Origin: an uncultured Oscillospiraceae bacterium
GTDB lineage: Bacteria > Bacillota > Clostridia > Oscillospirales > Oscillospiraceae
DNA length: 15,205 nt
Assembly: GCA_905234575.1 (NCBI GenBank)
Contig: CAJOIG010000012.1
Span: 1-15,205, forward strand
Direction of reading: 5' to 3'
Within the stretch, counting starts at the first letter, position 1. Every line of letters begins with the position of its first letter. A model generated the notes under the pieces. The model made no database searches. It saw only the letters and a program-made list of their open reading frames with translations, and was not told the DNA's origin. Below, in pieces: positions 6,558 to 14,491 of the stretch. The translations under genes and the position numbers were made by a program.

Positions 6558-7666
6558 AAAAGCTCACCGCCATCCTTGTCCTCGCCGCCCTGGCCCTCAG
6601 CCTGTGCCTGCTCGCCGGCTGCGGCTCCAAGGACACCCTCACCCTGAACGTCTACAACTGGGGCGAGTACATCTCCGACGGCTCCGAGGGCTCCCTCGAC
6701 ACCATCAAGGCCTTCGAGGAATGGTACGCCGAGACCTACGGCACCAAGCTCCGGGTGAACTACACCACCTTCGCCAGCAACGAGGATATGTACGCGAAGC
6801 TCGCCTCCGGCGCCGTGAGCTACGACGTCATCATCCCCTCGGACTACATGATCGCCCGCCTCATCCAGGAGAACATGCTGCTGCCCCTGGACTTCTCCAA
6901 CATCCCGAACTATGAGTTCATCGGCGAGGACTACCGCGGCCTGTACTACGACCCGGACGACCAGTACACCGTGCCCTACACCTACGGCGTGGTGGGCGTC
7001 ATCTACAACGCCGCCATGGTGGACGAGACGGACGCCGGCGGCTGGGATCTGATGTGGAACGAGAAATACGCCGGGAACATCCTCCAGTTCAACAACTCCC
7101 GCGACGCCTTCGCCACCGCCCAGTACAAGCTCGGCCTCGACGTGAACAGCACCGACCGCGCCGTCTGGGACGAGGCTCTCGCCGAGCTCAAGACCCAGGC
7201 CCCCCTCGTGAAGAGCTACGTCATGGACGAGATCTACAACATGATGGAATCCGGCGAGGCCGCGGTCGGCGCCTACTACGCCGGCGACTACTTCACCATG
7301 CTGGACGCCCAGGCCGAGGGCGTGGACCTGCGGTTCTACTACCCCGAGAACACCAACTACTTCTTCGACGCCATGTGCATCCCCTCCTGCTGCCAGAACA
7401 AGGAGCTCGCGGAGATCTTCATAAACTACATGCTCTCCGAGGAGCCCGCCATCGCGAACGCCGAGTACATCTGGTACGCCTCCCCGAACTCCGTCGTCTA
7501 TGAGAACGAGGACTATCTCGAGGAGATGGGCGAGGAGGCCATCGCCATCCTCTATCCCGGCATCGAAAACTTCCGCGAGCTCTACAACCGCTGCGCCTAC
7601 CGCAACCTCGACGCCGAGACCCTCGACTACATCAACACCCTCTGGGAGAGCCTCAAAATCAACTGA
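6554..7666 (+). CDS. potD: Polyamine-binding lipoprotein PotD
   Basis: PotD is the extracellular receptor that delivers spermidine or putrescine to PotBC. The 370-residue product has a lipoprotein signal peptide with lipobox LAGC and lipidated Cys23, so it should be anchored to the outer face of the membrane. The mature protein starts with the family hallmark LNVYNWGEYI, whose Trp and Tyr line the polyamine site in E. coli PotD. SYDVIIPSDYMIARL and YFFDAMCIP (D272) match further PotD-type positions. In that last motif a Phe stands where E. coli PotD has a ligand-contacting Trp, and a CC pair follows. It is the last gene of the operon; a hairpin follows at 7685. Which polyamine it prefers cannot be told. 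Confidence 0.93.
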   Translation: MKKLTAILVLAALALSLCLLAGCGSKDTLTLNVYNWGEYISDGSEGSLDTIKAFEEWYAETYGTKLRVNYTTFASNEDMYAKLASGAVSYDVIIPSDYMIARLIQENMLLPLDFSNIPNYEFIGEDYRGLYYDPDDQYTVPYTYGVVGVIYNAAMVDETDAGGWDLMWNEKYAGNILQFNNSRDAFATAQYKLGLDVNSTDRAVWDEALAELKTQAPLVKSYVMDEIYNMMESGEAAVGAYYAGDYFTMLDAQAEGVDLRFYYPENTNYFFDAMCIPSCCQNKELAEIFINYMLSEEPAIANAEYIWYASPNSVVYENEDYLEEMGEEAIAILYPGIENFRELYNRCAYRNLDAETLDYINTLWESLKIN

Positions 7667-7684
7667 GTTATAAACTTTTTGTGA

Positions 7685-7722
7685 ATACCGGCCCGTTGGT
7701 CTATGGTCCGACGGGCCGGTAT
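7685..7722 (+). terminator. Probable terminator after potD
   Basis: A perfect 12-bp stem joins ATACCGGCCCGT (7685-7696) and ACGGGCCGGTAT (7711-7722) around a 14-base loop, 18 bases after the potD stop. The downstream sequence is AT-rich (GTTATACTATATAATT) but lacks an uninterrupted T-run, so termination may be incomplete. The AT-rich tail also contains possible -10 boxes for the next gene. Confidence 0.65.
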
Positions 7723-7724
7723 GT

Positions 7725-7737
7725 TATACTATATAAT
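7725..7737 (+). promoter_or_regulatory. Possible -10 region of the RND exporter gene
   Basis: TATACT (7725-7730) and TATAAT (7732-7737) lie about 60-70 bases before the RND start codon. I found no good -35 hexamer at the right distance; the expected position falls in the terminator stem. Either an activator is needed or this is only the AT-rich terminator tail. Confidence 0.35.
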
Positions 7738-7799
7738 TGCAGATTTGTGTGTTTCTATTGTTATTCTTCCCGTCCGGGGACTGCAAGGGAGAACGCTTC

Positions 7800-10700
7800 A
7801 TGCCTAGATACAGCGTAAAAAAACCATTGACGATCTTCGTCGCGGCGCTCGCCGTCGTGATTCTCGGGGTCGTCGCCTTTTTACGCATGACGCCGGATCT
7901 CCTGCCGAACATGGACTTCCCCTACGTCGTCATCCTGACGACCTATCCCGGCGCCAGTCCCGAGACCGTCGAGGAGGAGGTCACGAAGCCCCTGGAGCAG
8001 GCCATGGCCACCCTGGAGCACATCAAGTCCGTCTCCTCCACCTCCAGCGAGAACGTCTCCGTGCTGATGCTGGAGTTTGAGGACTCCGTCAACATGGACA
8101 CCATCGGCGTGGACATCCAGCAGAACATCCTCTCCCTGTCCGGCGTCTGGGACGACGCCGTGGGCACGCCCTTCGTGCTGAAGATCAACCCCTCCCTCCT
8201 GCCCGTAGCCGTGGCCGCCGTCTCCATGGAGGGCATGGACGCCGTGGAGCTTTCGGACTTCGTGAACGACACCCTGCTGCCCCGGCTGGAGGGCGTGACC
8301 GGGGTGGCCCGCATCACCTCCATCGGCTCCGTGGACCGGCAGGTGCACGTCGTCATCGACCAGAACAAGATCGACGCGGTGAACGCCCGCCTGGAGGACA
8401 GCATCAACGCCCAGCTCGACGACACGGCGGCGGACCTCGAAAAGACCCGCGCCGAGCTGGAGGAGGCCCGCGCCGCTCTGGACGAGGCGGAAGGTCAGCT
8501 CGAGAGCGGACGCTCCCAGCTCGTCAGCCAGACCGCCTCGGCGGAGGCCGCCATCAGCCAGCAGACCGTCGCCGCGCTGGAGGGGCGCATGGAGCTGCAG
8601 CAGCAGCTCGTCTCCCTGAACAGCACCATCGCTCAGCTCGAAACGACCCTCGGCATCCTCCGCCCCATCCGGGACCGTCTCGTGGAGCTGGAGGGCCGGG
8701 AGGCGGAGCTTTCCGGCCGGACCGACGCCCTGGAGAGCGGCCTGCAGGCCCTCTCCGCAGCGGACGCGAACCTCGCGGACTACGCCGCCGAGATCGCGGC
8801 CCTGGAGGCCGCCCGGGACGCCGCCGCCCTCCTCCCCGACGCGGGCGGCGAGGGCGATTCCGGCGAGGAGGGCGGCGAGACCGAGTCCGGCGAGGACGGC
8901 GAAAGCGAGTCCGGCGAAAGCAGCGAGATCGACTACGACGCGCGCATCGCGGAGATCCTGTCCTCCGAGGGGTACCTCGCCGCGCTGGACGCCGTGACGG
9001 CCGCGGAAAACGCCCTGGAGGAGCTCGGCAGCGACCGGTACAACGCGCCCGTGGAGCTTCTGGCCGCCCAGGCGGAGTACGATCTGCTCCGGGCGGAGCT
9101 TGCCGCCATCGACGCCACCCTCTCCTCCTTCGAGCTGGACCGGACCTCCGCGTACGCCGCGGTGGATGAGATGGAGGCCGGGCTCCTCCAGGCGCAGGAC
9201 GGCGCCGCCCTGCTGAAGGACGCCCTCGACCAGCTGGACGCCGGGACCATGCAGCTCAGCGAGGCCATGGGCACCCTCAGCGCTGCGAAAAGCGAAGGCC
9301 TCCTGGGCATTGCGGACGCCGCGGCGAAGCTCGCCTCGAATTCCGCCGCCGTCGATCAGGCCATGGCCCAGGTGGACAGCGGACTCGACACCCTGGAGGA
9401 TTCCCGCGAGACCGCCCTGGCCTCTGCGGACATCACGGACACCATCTCCATGAGCACCGTGTCCGCCATCCTCGGCGCCCAGGATTTCGCCATGCCCGCG
9501 GGCTACGTCGAACAGGCCGGGGTGAACTACATGGTCTCCGTGGGCGATAAGCTGACGGACCCGGACGAGCTGCGCGCTCTGGTCCTCTTCGACACCGGGG
9601 AGGACCGCATCGGCACCGTCACCCTCGACGACGTGGCCGAGGTCTTCGTCACCGACAACAGCGCCGAGACCTACGCCCGCCTCGACGGCGAGCACGGCCT
9701 CATCCTCACCTTCGAAAAGCAGTCGAACGCCGCCACCGCGGACGTGACTGACGCCCTTCGCTCCCGCTTCCGCTCCCTGGAGAGCGCCTTCCCCGGGCTG
9801 CATTTCGTCTCCCTCATGGACCAGGGAGACTACATCCGGCTCATCGTAAGCTCCATTCTGGAGAGCCTTCTCACCGGCGCGCTGTTCGCGATCCTCGTGC
9901 TGCTCCTGTTCCTGCGGGACCTGCGGCCGACGGTCATCACCCTCGTGGCGATCCCGCTGAGCCTGGTGTTTGCCGTGGTGCTCATGTATTTCTCCGGCGT
10001 CACCATCAACATGATCTCGCTGTCCGGTCTCGCCGTGGCGGTGGGCATGCTGGTGGACAACGCCATCGTCGTCATCGAGAACATCTACCGCCTGCGCGCC
10101 AAGGGCGCCACCGCGGCCCAGGCCGCCGTCGCCGGCACGAAGCAGGTCGCCGGGGCCATCACCTCCTCCACCCTCACGACGGTGTGCGTCTTTTTGCCCA
10201 TCGTCTTCGTCCAGGGCATCACCCGGCAGCTGTTCACGGACCTCGCCCTCACCATGGGCTACTCTCTGATGGCGAGCCTCGTCGTGGCGCTGACCCTTGT
10301 GCCCGCCATGGCCCAGGGGATGCTGCGGCATCCGCTCCGCCGCGGCCGGAAGCAGGACGACGCTCCCGCCCGGGAGGGCCGTTTCCTGCGCGCCTACCGC
10401 GCCGCCATCGGCTGGTCCCTGGATCACAAGGCCGCCGTGCTGCTGCTGGCGCTCTTCCTGCTGGCGGGCAGCGCCTACCTCGCGCTGCGCCGGGGCTTCA
10501 GCTTCATGCCGACGCTCGACGCGAACACCGTGAACGTCACCATCACCATGCCGGAGGACGCCACCATGGAGGAGGCCGTCGACACCGCCGACGAGGTCCT
10601 GCGCCGCATCGCGGAGGTGGAGAACGTCGAGACCGTCGGCGCGATGATGGGCGGGTCGTCGCTTCTGCTGTCCACCGGCGGCGGCAGCTACGACGTGACA

Positions 10701-11942
10701 GCCTACGTCACCCTGCCCGAGGGCGCCTCCGGCGCGGCCGCCGGCCGGGAGATCGCTGCCCGCTGCGCGGATCTGCCCTGCACCGTCTCCGCCGACTCCC
10801 AGATGATGGACATGAGCTACCTCACCGGCAGCGGCATCGCGGCGAACGTCTACGGCTCGGACATGGAGGACCTGCAAGCCGCCGCCCGGATGCTCGCGGA
10901 CGCCTTTGCCGAGCTTCCCGGCGTGGAGAGCGCCGACGACGGCCTCGCAGACGCCGCTCCCGCCCTGCACGTCCGCGTGGACAAAAACGCCGCCATGGCG
11001 CGGGGCTACACCGTCGCCCAGCTCTACGCGGAGATCGCCGCGCGCCTCACCACCTCCACCGTTGCCCTGGCGATGGATATGGACGGCATCACGGCGGACG
11101 TCCTCGTGGAAACCGGCAGCACCCTGACCTCCTGGGAGCTCCAGTCCATGAAGTTCACCTACACCGACGAGGCGGGCGAGACCGCCTCCTTCCGCCTGCG
11201 GGACGTCGCCACCCTGGAGCGGACCGTCAGTCTGGCCTCCATCCAGCGCAGCGGGCAGCGCCGCTACATCGGCGTCACCGCCAAGGTGGAACCCGGATAC
11301 AACGTCTCCCTCGTCACCGCCGATGCCGAAAAGGCCGCCGCAGCCCTCGACCTGCCCAGCGGCGTGACCGTTTCCTTCACCGGCGAGAACGAGACCACCA
11401 TGAAGGCCGTGCGGGACCTCGGCCTCATGCTTCTGCTGGGCATCCTTCTCGTGTACTTCATTATGGTGGCCCAGTTCCAGAGCCTCAAGAGCCCCTTCAT
11501 TGTCATGTTCACGATCCCCCTGGCCTTCACGGGCGGCTTCCTGGCCCTGCTCATCACCGGGCTCGACGTCAGCGTCATCTCCCTCATCGGCTTTGTCATG
11601 CTCACGGGCATCATCGTGAACAACGGCATCGTGCTCGTTGATTATGTAAACCAGCTCCGTGCCGGCGGCCTCGCCCGGCGGGACGCACTGATCGAGGCGG
11701 GCGTCACCCGCCTTCGTCCGATCCTCATGACCTCGCTGACGACCATCCTCGGCCTCGCCGTGATGGCCCTCGGCCGGGATGTCGGCACCGCGCTCATGCA
11801 GCCCGTGGCCCTCGTGTGCATCGGCGGTCTGCTGTACGCCACGCTGATGACGCTCTTTGTCGTCCCCTGCATCTACGACCGGGTGAACCGGAAGGAGCTG
11901 CGCGTCGTGACGGAGGAGGACCTGGATTACCGCGAGCTGTGA
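7800..11942 (+). CDS. RND-family (AcrB/SwrC-like) exporter with large coiled-coil insertion
   Basis: This is a proton-driven RND permease of the HAE1/AcrB type, 1380 residues, against about 1030-1070 for typical members. The first membrane helix is at about 9-29. Helices 2-6 lie within about 680-840, helix 7 at about 878-900 and the last five at about 1205-1360, the normal twelve-helix plan. FMPTLDAN starts the second porter half. In helix 4 the motif is GMLVDNAIVVIEN (D753, N754), so one of the two AcrB relay aspartates is Asn; helix 10 has VNNGIVLVD (N1274/N1275) where AcrB has Lys. Residues about 199-540 are an inserted alanine/glutamate/leucine-rich coiled-coil block, with a Gly/Ser/Glu linker at about 347-377. 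I chose the ATG at 7800, behind AGGGAG, because MPRYSVKKPLTIFV matches the family start. No periplasmic adaptor gene is nearby. The substrate is unknown. Confidence 0.92.
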   Translation: MPRYSVKKPLTIFVAALAVVILGVVAFLRMTPDLLPNMDFPYVVILTTYPGASPETVEEEVTKPLEQAMATLEHIKSVSSTSSENVSVLMLEFEDSVNMDTIGVDIQQNILSLSGVWDDAVGTPFVLKINPSLLPVAVAAVSMEGMDAVELSDFVNDTLLPRLEGVTGVARITSIGSVDRQVHVVIDQNKIDAVNARLEDSINAQLDDTAADLEKTRAELEEARAALDEAEGQLESGRSQLVSQTASAEAAISQQTVAALEGRMELQQQLVSLNSTIAQLETTLGILRPIRDRLVELEGREAELSGRTDALESGLQALSAADANLADYAAEIAALEAARDAAALLPDAGGEGDSGEEGGETESGEDGESESGESSEIDYDARIAEILSSEGYLAALDAVTAAENALEELGSDRYNAPVELLAAQAEYDLLRAELAAIDATLSSFELDRTSAYAAVDEMEAGLLQAQDGAALLKDALDQLDAGTMQLSEAMGTLSAAKSEGLLGIADAAAKLASNSAAVDQAMAQVDSGLDTLEDSRETALASADITDTISMSTVSAILGAQDFAMPAGYVEQAGVNYMVSVGDKLTDPDELRALVLFDTGEDRIGTVTLDDVAEVFVTDNSAETYARLDGEHGLILTFEKQSNAATADVTDALRSRFRSLESAFPGLHFVSLMDQGDYIRLIVSSILESLLTGALFAILVLLLFLRDLRPTVITLVAIPLSLVFAVVLMYFSGVTINMISLSGLAVAVGMLVDNAIVVIENIYRLRAKGATAAQAAVAGTKQVAGAITSSTLTTVCVFLPIVFVQGITRQLFTDLALTMGYSLMASLVVALTLVPAMAQGMLRHPLRRGRKQDDAPAREGRFLRAYRAAIGWSLDHKAAVLLLALFLLAGSAYLALRRGFSFMPTLDANTVNVTITMPEDATMEEAVDTADEVLRRIAEVENVETVGAMMGGSSLLLSTGGGSYDVTAYVTLPEGASGAAAGREIAARCADLPCTVSADSQMMDMSYLTGSGIAANVYGSDMEDLQAAARMLADAFAELPGVESADDGLADAAPALHVRVDKNAAMARGYTVAQLYAEIAARLTTSTVALAMDMDGITADVLVETGSTLTSWELQSMKFTYTDEAGETASFRLRDVATLERTVSLASIQRSGQRRYIGVTAKVEPGYNVSLVTADAEKAAAALDLPSGVTVSFTGENETTMKAVRDLGLMLLLGILLVYFIMVAQFQSLKSPFIVMFTIPLAFTGGFLALLITGLDVSVISLIGFVMLTGIIVNNGIVLVDYVNQLRAGGLARRDALIEAGVTRLRPILMTSLTTILGLAVMALGRDVGTALMQPVALVCIGGLLYATLMTLFVVPCIYDRVNRKELRVVTEEDLDYREL

Positions 11943-11953
11943 CAGCCCTGTCA
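11940..11953. repeat. Palindrome over the RND stop codon
   Basis: TGACAG-CC-CTGTCA is a perfect 6-bp inverted repeat that includes the TGA stop of the exporter gene. There is no T-tract. It could be a protein-binding operator or chance; it lies about 50 bases upstream of the next promoter. Confidence 0.35.
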
Positions 11954-11968
11954 TCCGGTCGGCAAGCA

Positions 11969-11989
11969 GTTACAATTCGTTAACAATTC
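11969..11989 (+). promoter_or_regulatory. Tandem direct repeat upstream of the L,D-transpeptidase promoter
   Basis: GTTACAATTC (11969-11978) is directly followed by GTTAACAATTC (11979-11989), two near-identical units one helical turn apart. They end 11 bases before the -35 box at 12001. Tandem 6-5-6 direct repeats just upstream of the -35 are the usual activator-site layout for OmpR/PhoB-family response regulators. The TTAACA core resembles the TTNACA units of PhoP boxes in Bacillus, but the first unit matches less well. Confidence 0.55.
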
Positions 11990-12000
11990 TTCTCCGTCCG

Positions 12001-12029
12001 TTGACTTTTTTCTCCATATACATTATATT
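12001..12029 (+). promoter_or_regulatory. Sigma-A promoter of the L,D-transpeptidase gene
   Basis: TTGACT (12001-12006), a 17-base spacer and TATATT (12024-12029) form a good promoter. Transcription would start near 12036, leaving a 5' leader of about 50 bases with a GAGGA ribosome-binding site ending about six bases before the ATG at 12087. Confidence 0.8.
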
Positions 12030-12086
12030 TTTTATGTTAATCTGCATCATATTGAAGCCAATCCTAAGTGATCACGCGAGGACACC

Positions 12087-13763
12087 ATGAAAAGACTCAT
12101 CACAAAGCTCTCTGTCATACTATCCCTTGCCCTGCTTCTTTCGGCTTTTCTGCTTGGCGCCGCCCTGGCGGACGAGACCGAGCTCCCGGCGGCCGAGTCA
12201 CTCCCGGCGGAGGAGACCGTCCCCGTCGAGGCCGAACCGGCGGAACCCGCCGCGGAGGAACCCGCGCTGAGCGAGGAGCCGACTCCGGAGGAGCCCTCCG
12301 GCGAAGCCCCCGCGGAACCTGCCGCGGAGCCGGAAGCACCCGTCCCCGAGGAGCCCGTCCCCGAGGAGTCCGTCCCCGAGGAGCCCGCTCCCGTCGAGGA
12401 GCCCTCCGACGAGACCGCCGAGAGCGAGCCGGAGGCCGAAGCCGAAGAGCCCGCCGATGCGGAGGAATCCGGGGAGGCGCCGGAAGAGGACCTCGACCTG
12501 GACGGCAAATATATGCCTCCCTTCCAGACCGCGGAGGACGGCTCCCGCTACTACATCGATCCCGCCACCGGCGCGAAGCACACCGGCTGGCTGTATCTGG
12601 ACGGCTACTGGTTCTATTTCTGGTCGGACGGCACCCTCGCCACCGGCCTGTGCAAGCCCATCTGGAATTACTACTACTTTGAGCCCGACACCGGCATCGT
12701 CCACCGCGGTTTCCAGAAGATCGACGACAAGATCTATTACTTCAATCCCTCCGACGGCACGATGCGCAAGGGCTGGCTGTACACCAACGGCCTGTGGTAC
12801 TACTTCAACTCCGACGGCACCGCCGCGTCCGGCCTGACGAACATCTGGGGCGATCTCTATTACTTCGAGCCCGACTCCGGCGTCGTCCACCGCGGCTGGC
12901 AGGAGGTCGACGGCAAAAAGTACTACTTCAACCCCCAGAACGCCATTGCCTGGAAGGGCTGGCTGTACACCGACGGCCTGTGGTACTACTTCTGGGCGGA
13001 CCACACCATGGCCACCGGCTGGGTCATGCCCATCCGGAACTGGTACTACTTCGACCCCGACACCGGCGTCGTGCACCGCGGCTGGATCGACGACGGCGCG
13101 AACCGCTACTACATGCGTCCCGAGGACGGCATGAAGCAGACCGGATGGCGGCTGATCGACGGCTCCTGGTATTACTTTAACGGCAAGGGCATCATGGCCA
13201 CCGGCTGGAACTACCTCGACGGCTGCAACCTCTATTTCTTCAAGAAAGACGATCCCTATGGCGGCCCCTACGGAACCACCGCCGGCGGAATCACGGTGGA
13301 CGGCATCGACATCCCCTCAGACGGCCGCGTCGGCTCCCTGGGCTCCGAGCGCTATATGAACCTCCACGCCGAGACCCAGTACAGCCAGACCGACAAGCTG
13401 GTCCTCGTGGACCTCAGCGCCTGCACCATGGGCGTGTACTCCGGCTCCAAGGGCAACTGGACCCGGGAGTTCTATACTGACGTCGGACCCGGCAAGCTCT
13501 CGACTCCCACCGTCGCGGGCGATTTCACCATCAACAGCAAGGGTGAATACTTCTACTCCGGCAGCTCCAAGTGCTGGTGGTGGTCGGAGTTCTACAACGG
13601 CGAGTACGCGCTGCACAGCGTTCTGTACTACCCCGGCGGCGGCCTGATGAACGGAACGGTCGGCACCTACGTCTCCCACGGCTGCGTCCGCATGCCCATC
13701 GACTATGCTTACTGGATCTATCAGAACTGCCCCATCGGCACGACGGTCCAGACCTACTGGTAA
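12087..13763 (+). CDS. Secreted L,D-transpeptidase with cell-wall-binding repeats
   Basis: This 558-residue protein should be exported and cross-link or modify peptidoglycan. A Sec signal peptide covers about 1-28 (cleavage likely after ALA). A very acidic Pro/Glu/Ala-rich linker follows to about 139. Next come choline-binding-type/CW repeats (about 140-385) rich in GWxxxDGxWYYF, arranged as a 62-residue super-repeat starting at G167, G229, G291 and G353. The C-terminal YkuD catalytic domain (about 430-558) has H510 in ALHS and the active-site motif SHGCVRMP with H531, nucleophile C533 and R535. It stands alone behind its own promoter, with the tandem repeat upstream suggesting envelope-stress or phosphate-type control. 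The domain calls are firm; whether it forms 3-3 cross-links, anchors a protein or acts otherwise is not visible. Confidence 0.93.
   Translation: MKRLITKLSVILSLALLLSAFLLGAALADETELPAAESLPAEETVPVEAEPAEPAAEEPALSEEPTPEEPSGEAPAEPAAEPEAPVPEEPVPEESVPEEPAPVEEPSDETAESEPEAEAEEPADAEESGEAPEEDLDLDGKYMPPFQTAEDGSRYYIDPATGAKHTGWLYLDGYWFYFWSDGTLATGLCKPIWNYYYFEPDTGIVHRGFQKIDDKIYYFNPSDGTMRKGWLYTNGLWYYFNSDGTAASGLTNIWGDLYYFEPDSGVVHRGWQEVDGKKYYFNPQNAIAWKGWLYTDGLWYYFWADHTMATGWVMPIRNWYYFDPDTGVVHRGWIDDGANRYYMRPEDGMKQTGWRLIDGSWYYFNGKGIMATGWNYLDGCNLYFFKKDDPYGGPYGTTAGGITVDGIDIPSDGRVGSLGSERYMNLHAETQYSQTDKLVLVDLSACTMGVYSGSKGNWTREFYTDVGPGKLSTPTVAGDFTINSKGEYFYSGSSKCWWWSEFYNGEYALHSVLYYPGGGLMNGTVGTYVSHGCVRMPIDYAYWIYQNCPIGTTVQTYW
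12339..12383 (+). repeat. 15-bp minisatellite in the acidic linker
   Basis: CCCGTCCCCGAGGAG occurs twice in a row (12339-12353, 12354-12368), then once with one change (12369-12383), followed by a degenerate copy. It encodes (P/S)VPEE repeats in the linker of the L,D-transpeptidase. Such in-frame repeats can vary in copy number by slippage. Confidence 0.8.
12585..13142 (+). repeat. Three 186-bp tandem units encoding the wall-binding super-repeat
   Basis: Units start at 12585, 12771 and 12957, exactly 186 bases apart, and a partial fourth starts at 13143. Each encodes 62 residues that begin GWLY, continue through W(F/Y)YF and HRG(F/W), and end before the next GW. Conservation at the DNA level is highest in the GWLY...WYYF segment. 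The regular spacing indicates internal duplication of a multi-motif unit, not of single 20-residue repeats. Confidence 0.85.
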
Positions 13764-13769
13764 CAGAAA

Positions 13770-13793
13770 GCGAGCGGCCCGCGGGCCGCTCGC
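13770..13793. repeat. GC-only palindrome between the L,D-transpeptidase and thrH
   Basis: GCGAGCGGCC (13770-13779) pairs with GGCCGCTCGC (13784-13793) around CGCG. It is seven bases after the stop. The following bases (ATCATAG) hold no T-tract, so it may act as an RNA-stability hairpin or a weak terminator, leaving thrH partly cotranscribed. The thrH ribosome-binding site (GAGAGGAG) begins soon after. Confidence 0.6.
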
Positions 13794-13814
13794 ATCATAG
13801 AGAGGAGAACCACG

Positions 13815-14417
13815 ATGTATATCACCTGCCTGGACCTGGAGGGCGTTCTCGTCCCCGAGATCTGGATCGCCTTTTCCGAAGCCGTCGGTATCCCCGAGCT
13901 GCGACGCACGACGCGGGACGAGCCCGACTACGACAAGCTCATGCGCTTCCGCCTGGACATCCTGCGCGAGCACGGCCTCGGCCTGCGGCAGATCCAGGAG
14001 GTCATCGCCACCATCGACCCGATGCCCGGTGCGAAGGATTTTCTCGACACCCTGCGTTCCGAGACCCAGGCCGTCATCCTCAGCGACACCTTCACCCAGT
14101 TTGCCCAGCCGCTCATGAAAAAGCTCGGCTGGCCCGCCATCTTCTGCAACGAGCTCACCGTCGCCCCCGACGGGGAGATCACGGGCTACAAGCTCCGCTG
14201 CGACAAGACGAAGCTCACAACCGTCCGGGCGCTCCAGTCCTGCGGCTTCGAGACCATTGCGAGCGGCGACAGCTTCAACGACCTCGCCATGATCGAGGCG
14301 TCCAAGGCGGGCTTCCTGTTCCGCGCGCCGGAGAGCATCCGCGCGGCGTATCCCCACATCCCCGCCTGCGACACCTACGACGAGCTCCTCGCCCTCATCC
14401 GCGGCGCCATGCGCTGA
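13815..14417 (+). CDS. thrH: Bifunctional phosphoserine phosphatase / homoserine phosphotransferase ThrH
   Basis: ThrH is a HAD-superfamily enzyme. The characterised Pseudomonas aeruginosa member dephosphorylates phosphoserine and can transfer the phosphate to homoserine, which can bypass ThrB in threonine synthesis. The 200-residue product starts MYITCLDLEGVLVPEIWIAF. The nucleophile is D7, and the second acidic position is E9 (DLEG instead of the common DxD), as is typical of ThrH. Motif II is S90 in ILSDTF, a conserved lysine occurs near 136-138, and motif IV is GDSFND at 151-156. The ATG at 13815 follows an AGAGGAG ribosome-binding site. No serine or threonine biosynthesis neighbours are visible, so its physiological role here is inferred only from the family. 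Confidence 0.9.
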   Translation: MYITCLDLEGVLVPEIWIAFSEAVGIPELRRTTRDEPDYDKLMRFRLDILREHGLGLRQIQEVIATIDPMPGAKDFLDTLRSETQAVILSDTFTQFAQPLMKKLGWPAIFCNELTVAPDGEITGYKLRCDKTKLTTVRALQSCGFETIASGDSFNDLAMIEASKAGFLFRAPESIRAAYPHIPACDTYDELLALIRGAMR

Positions 14418-14438
14418 CGTCCAAAGGCTCGATACGAC

Positions 14439-14480
14439 AAACCACCGTGCGGTCCGAAGACTGCACGGTGGTTTCGTTTT
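14439..14480 (+). terminator. Strong intrinsic terminator after thrH
   Basis: AAACCACCGTGC (14439-14450) pairs with GCACGGTGGTTT (14463-14474). The stem can extend through GGTC/GACT to a CGAA tetraloop, about 16 bp with one G-U pair. TTT, CG and TTTTT follow on the plus strand. It lies between two convergent genes; the minus side has only a short T-run, so it mainly serves thrH and may act weakly in the other direction. Confidence 0.88.
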
Positions 14481-14491
14481 TGATTCCGGTC

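Noticed and set aside
7881..11954. 1357-residue frame antisense to the RND gene
   Set aside because: It is His/Gly/Val/Asp-rich filler typical of the reverse complement of GC-rich coding DNA, with no recognisable domain.
12585..13220. Regular repeats considered as a CRISPR array
   Set aside because: The 186-base units are continuous coding sequence for wall-binding motifs, with no short repeat and unique spacer alternation.
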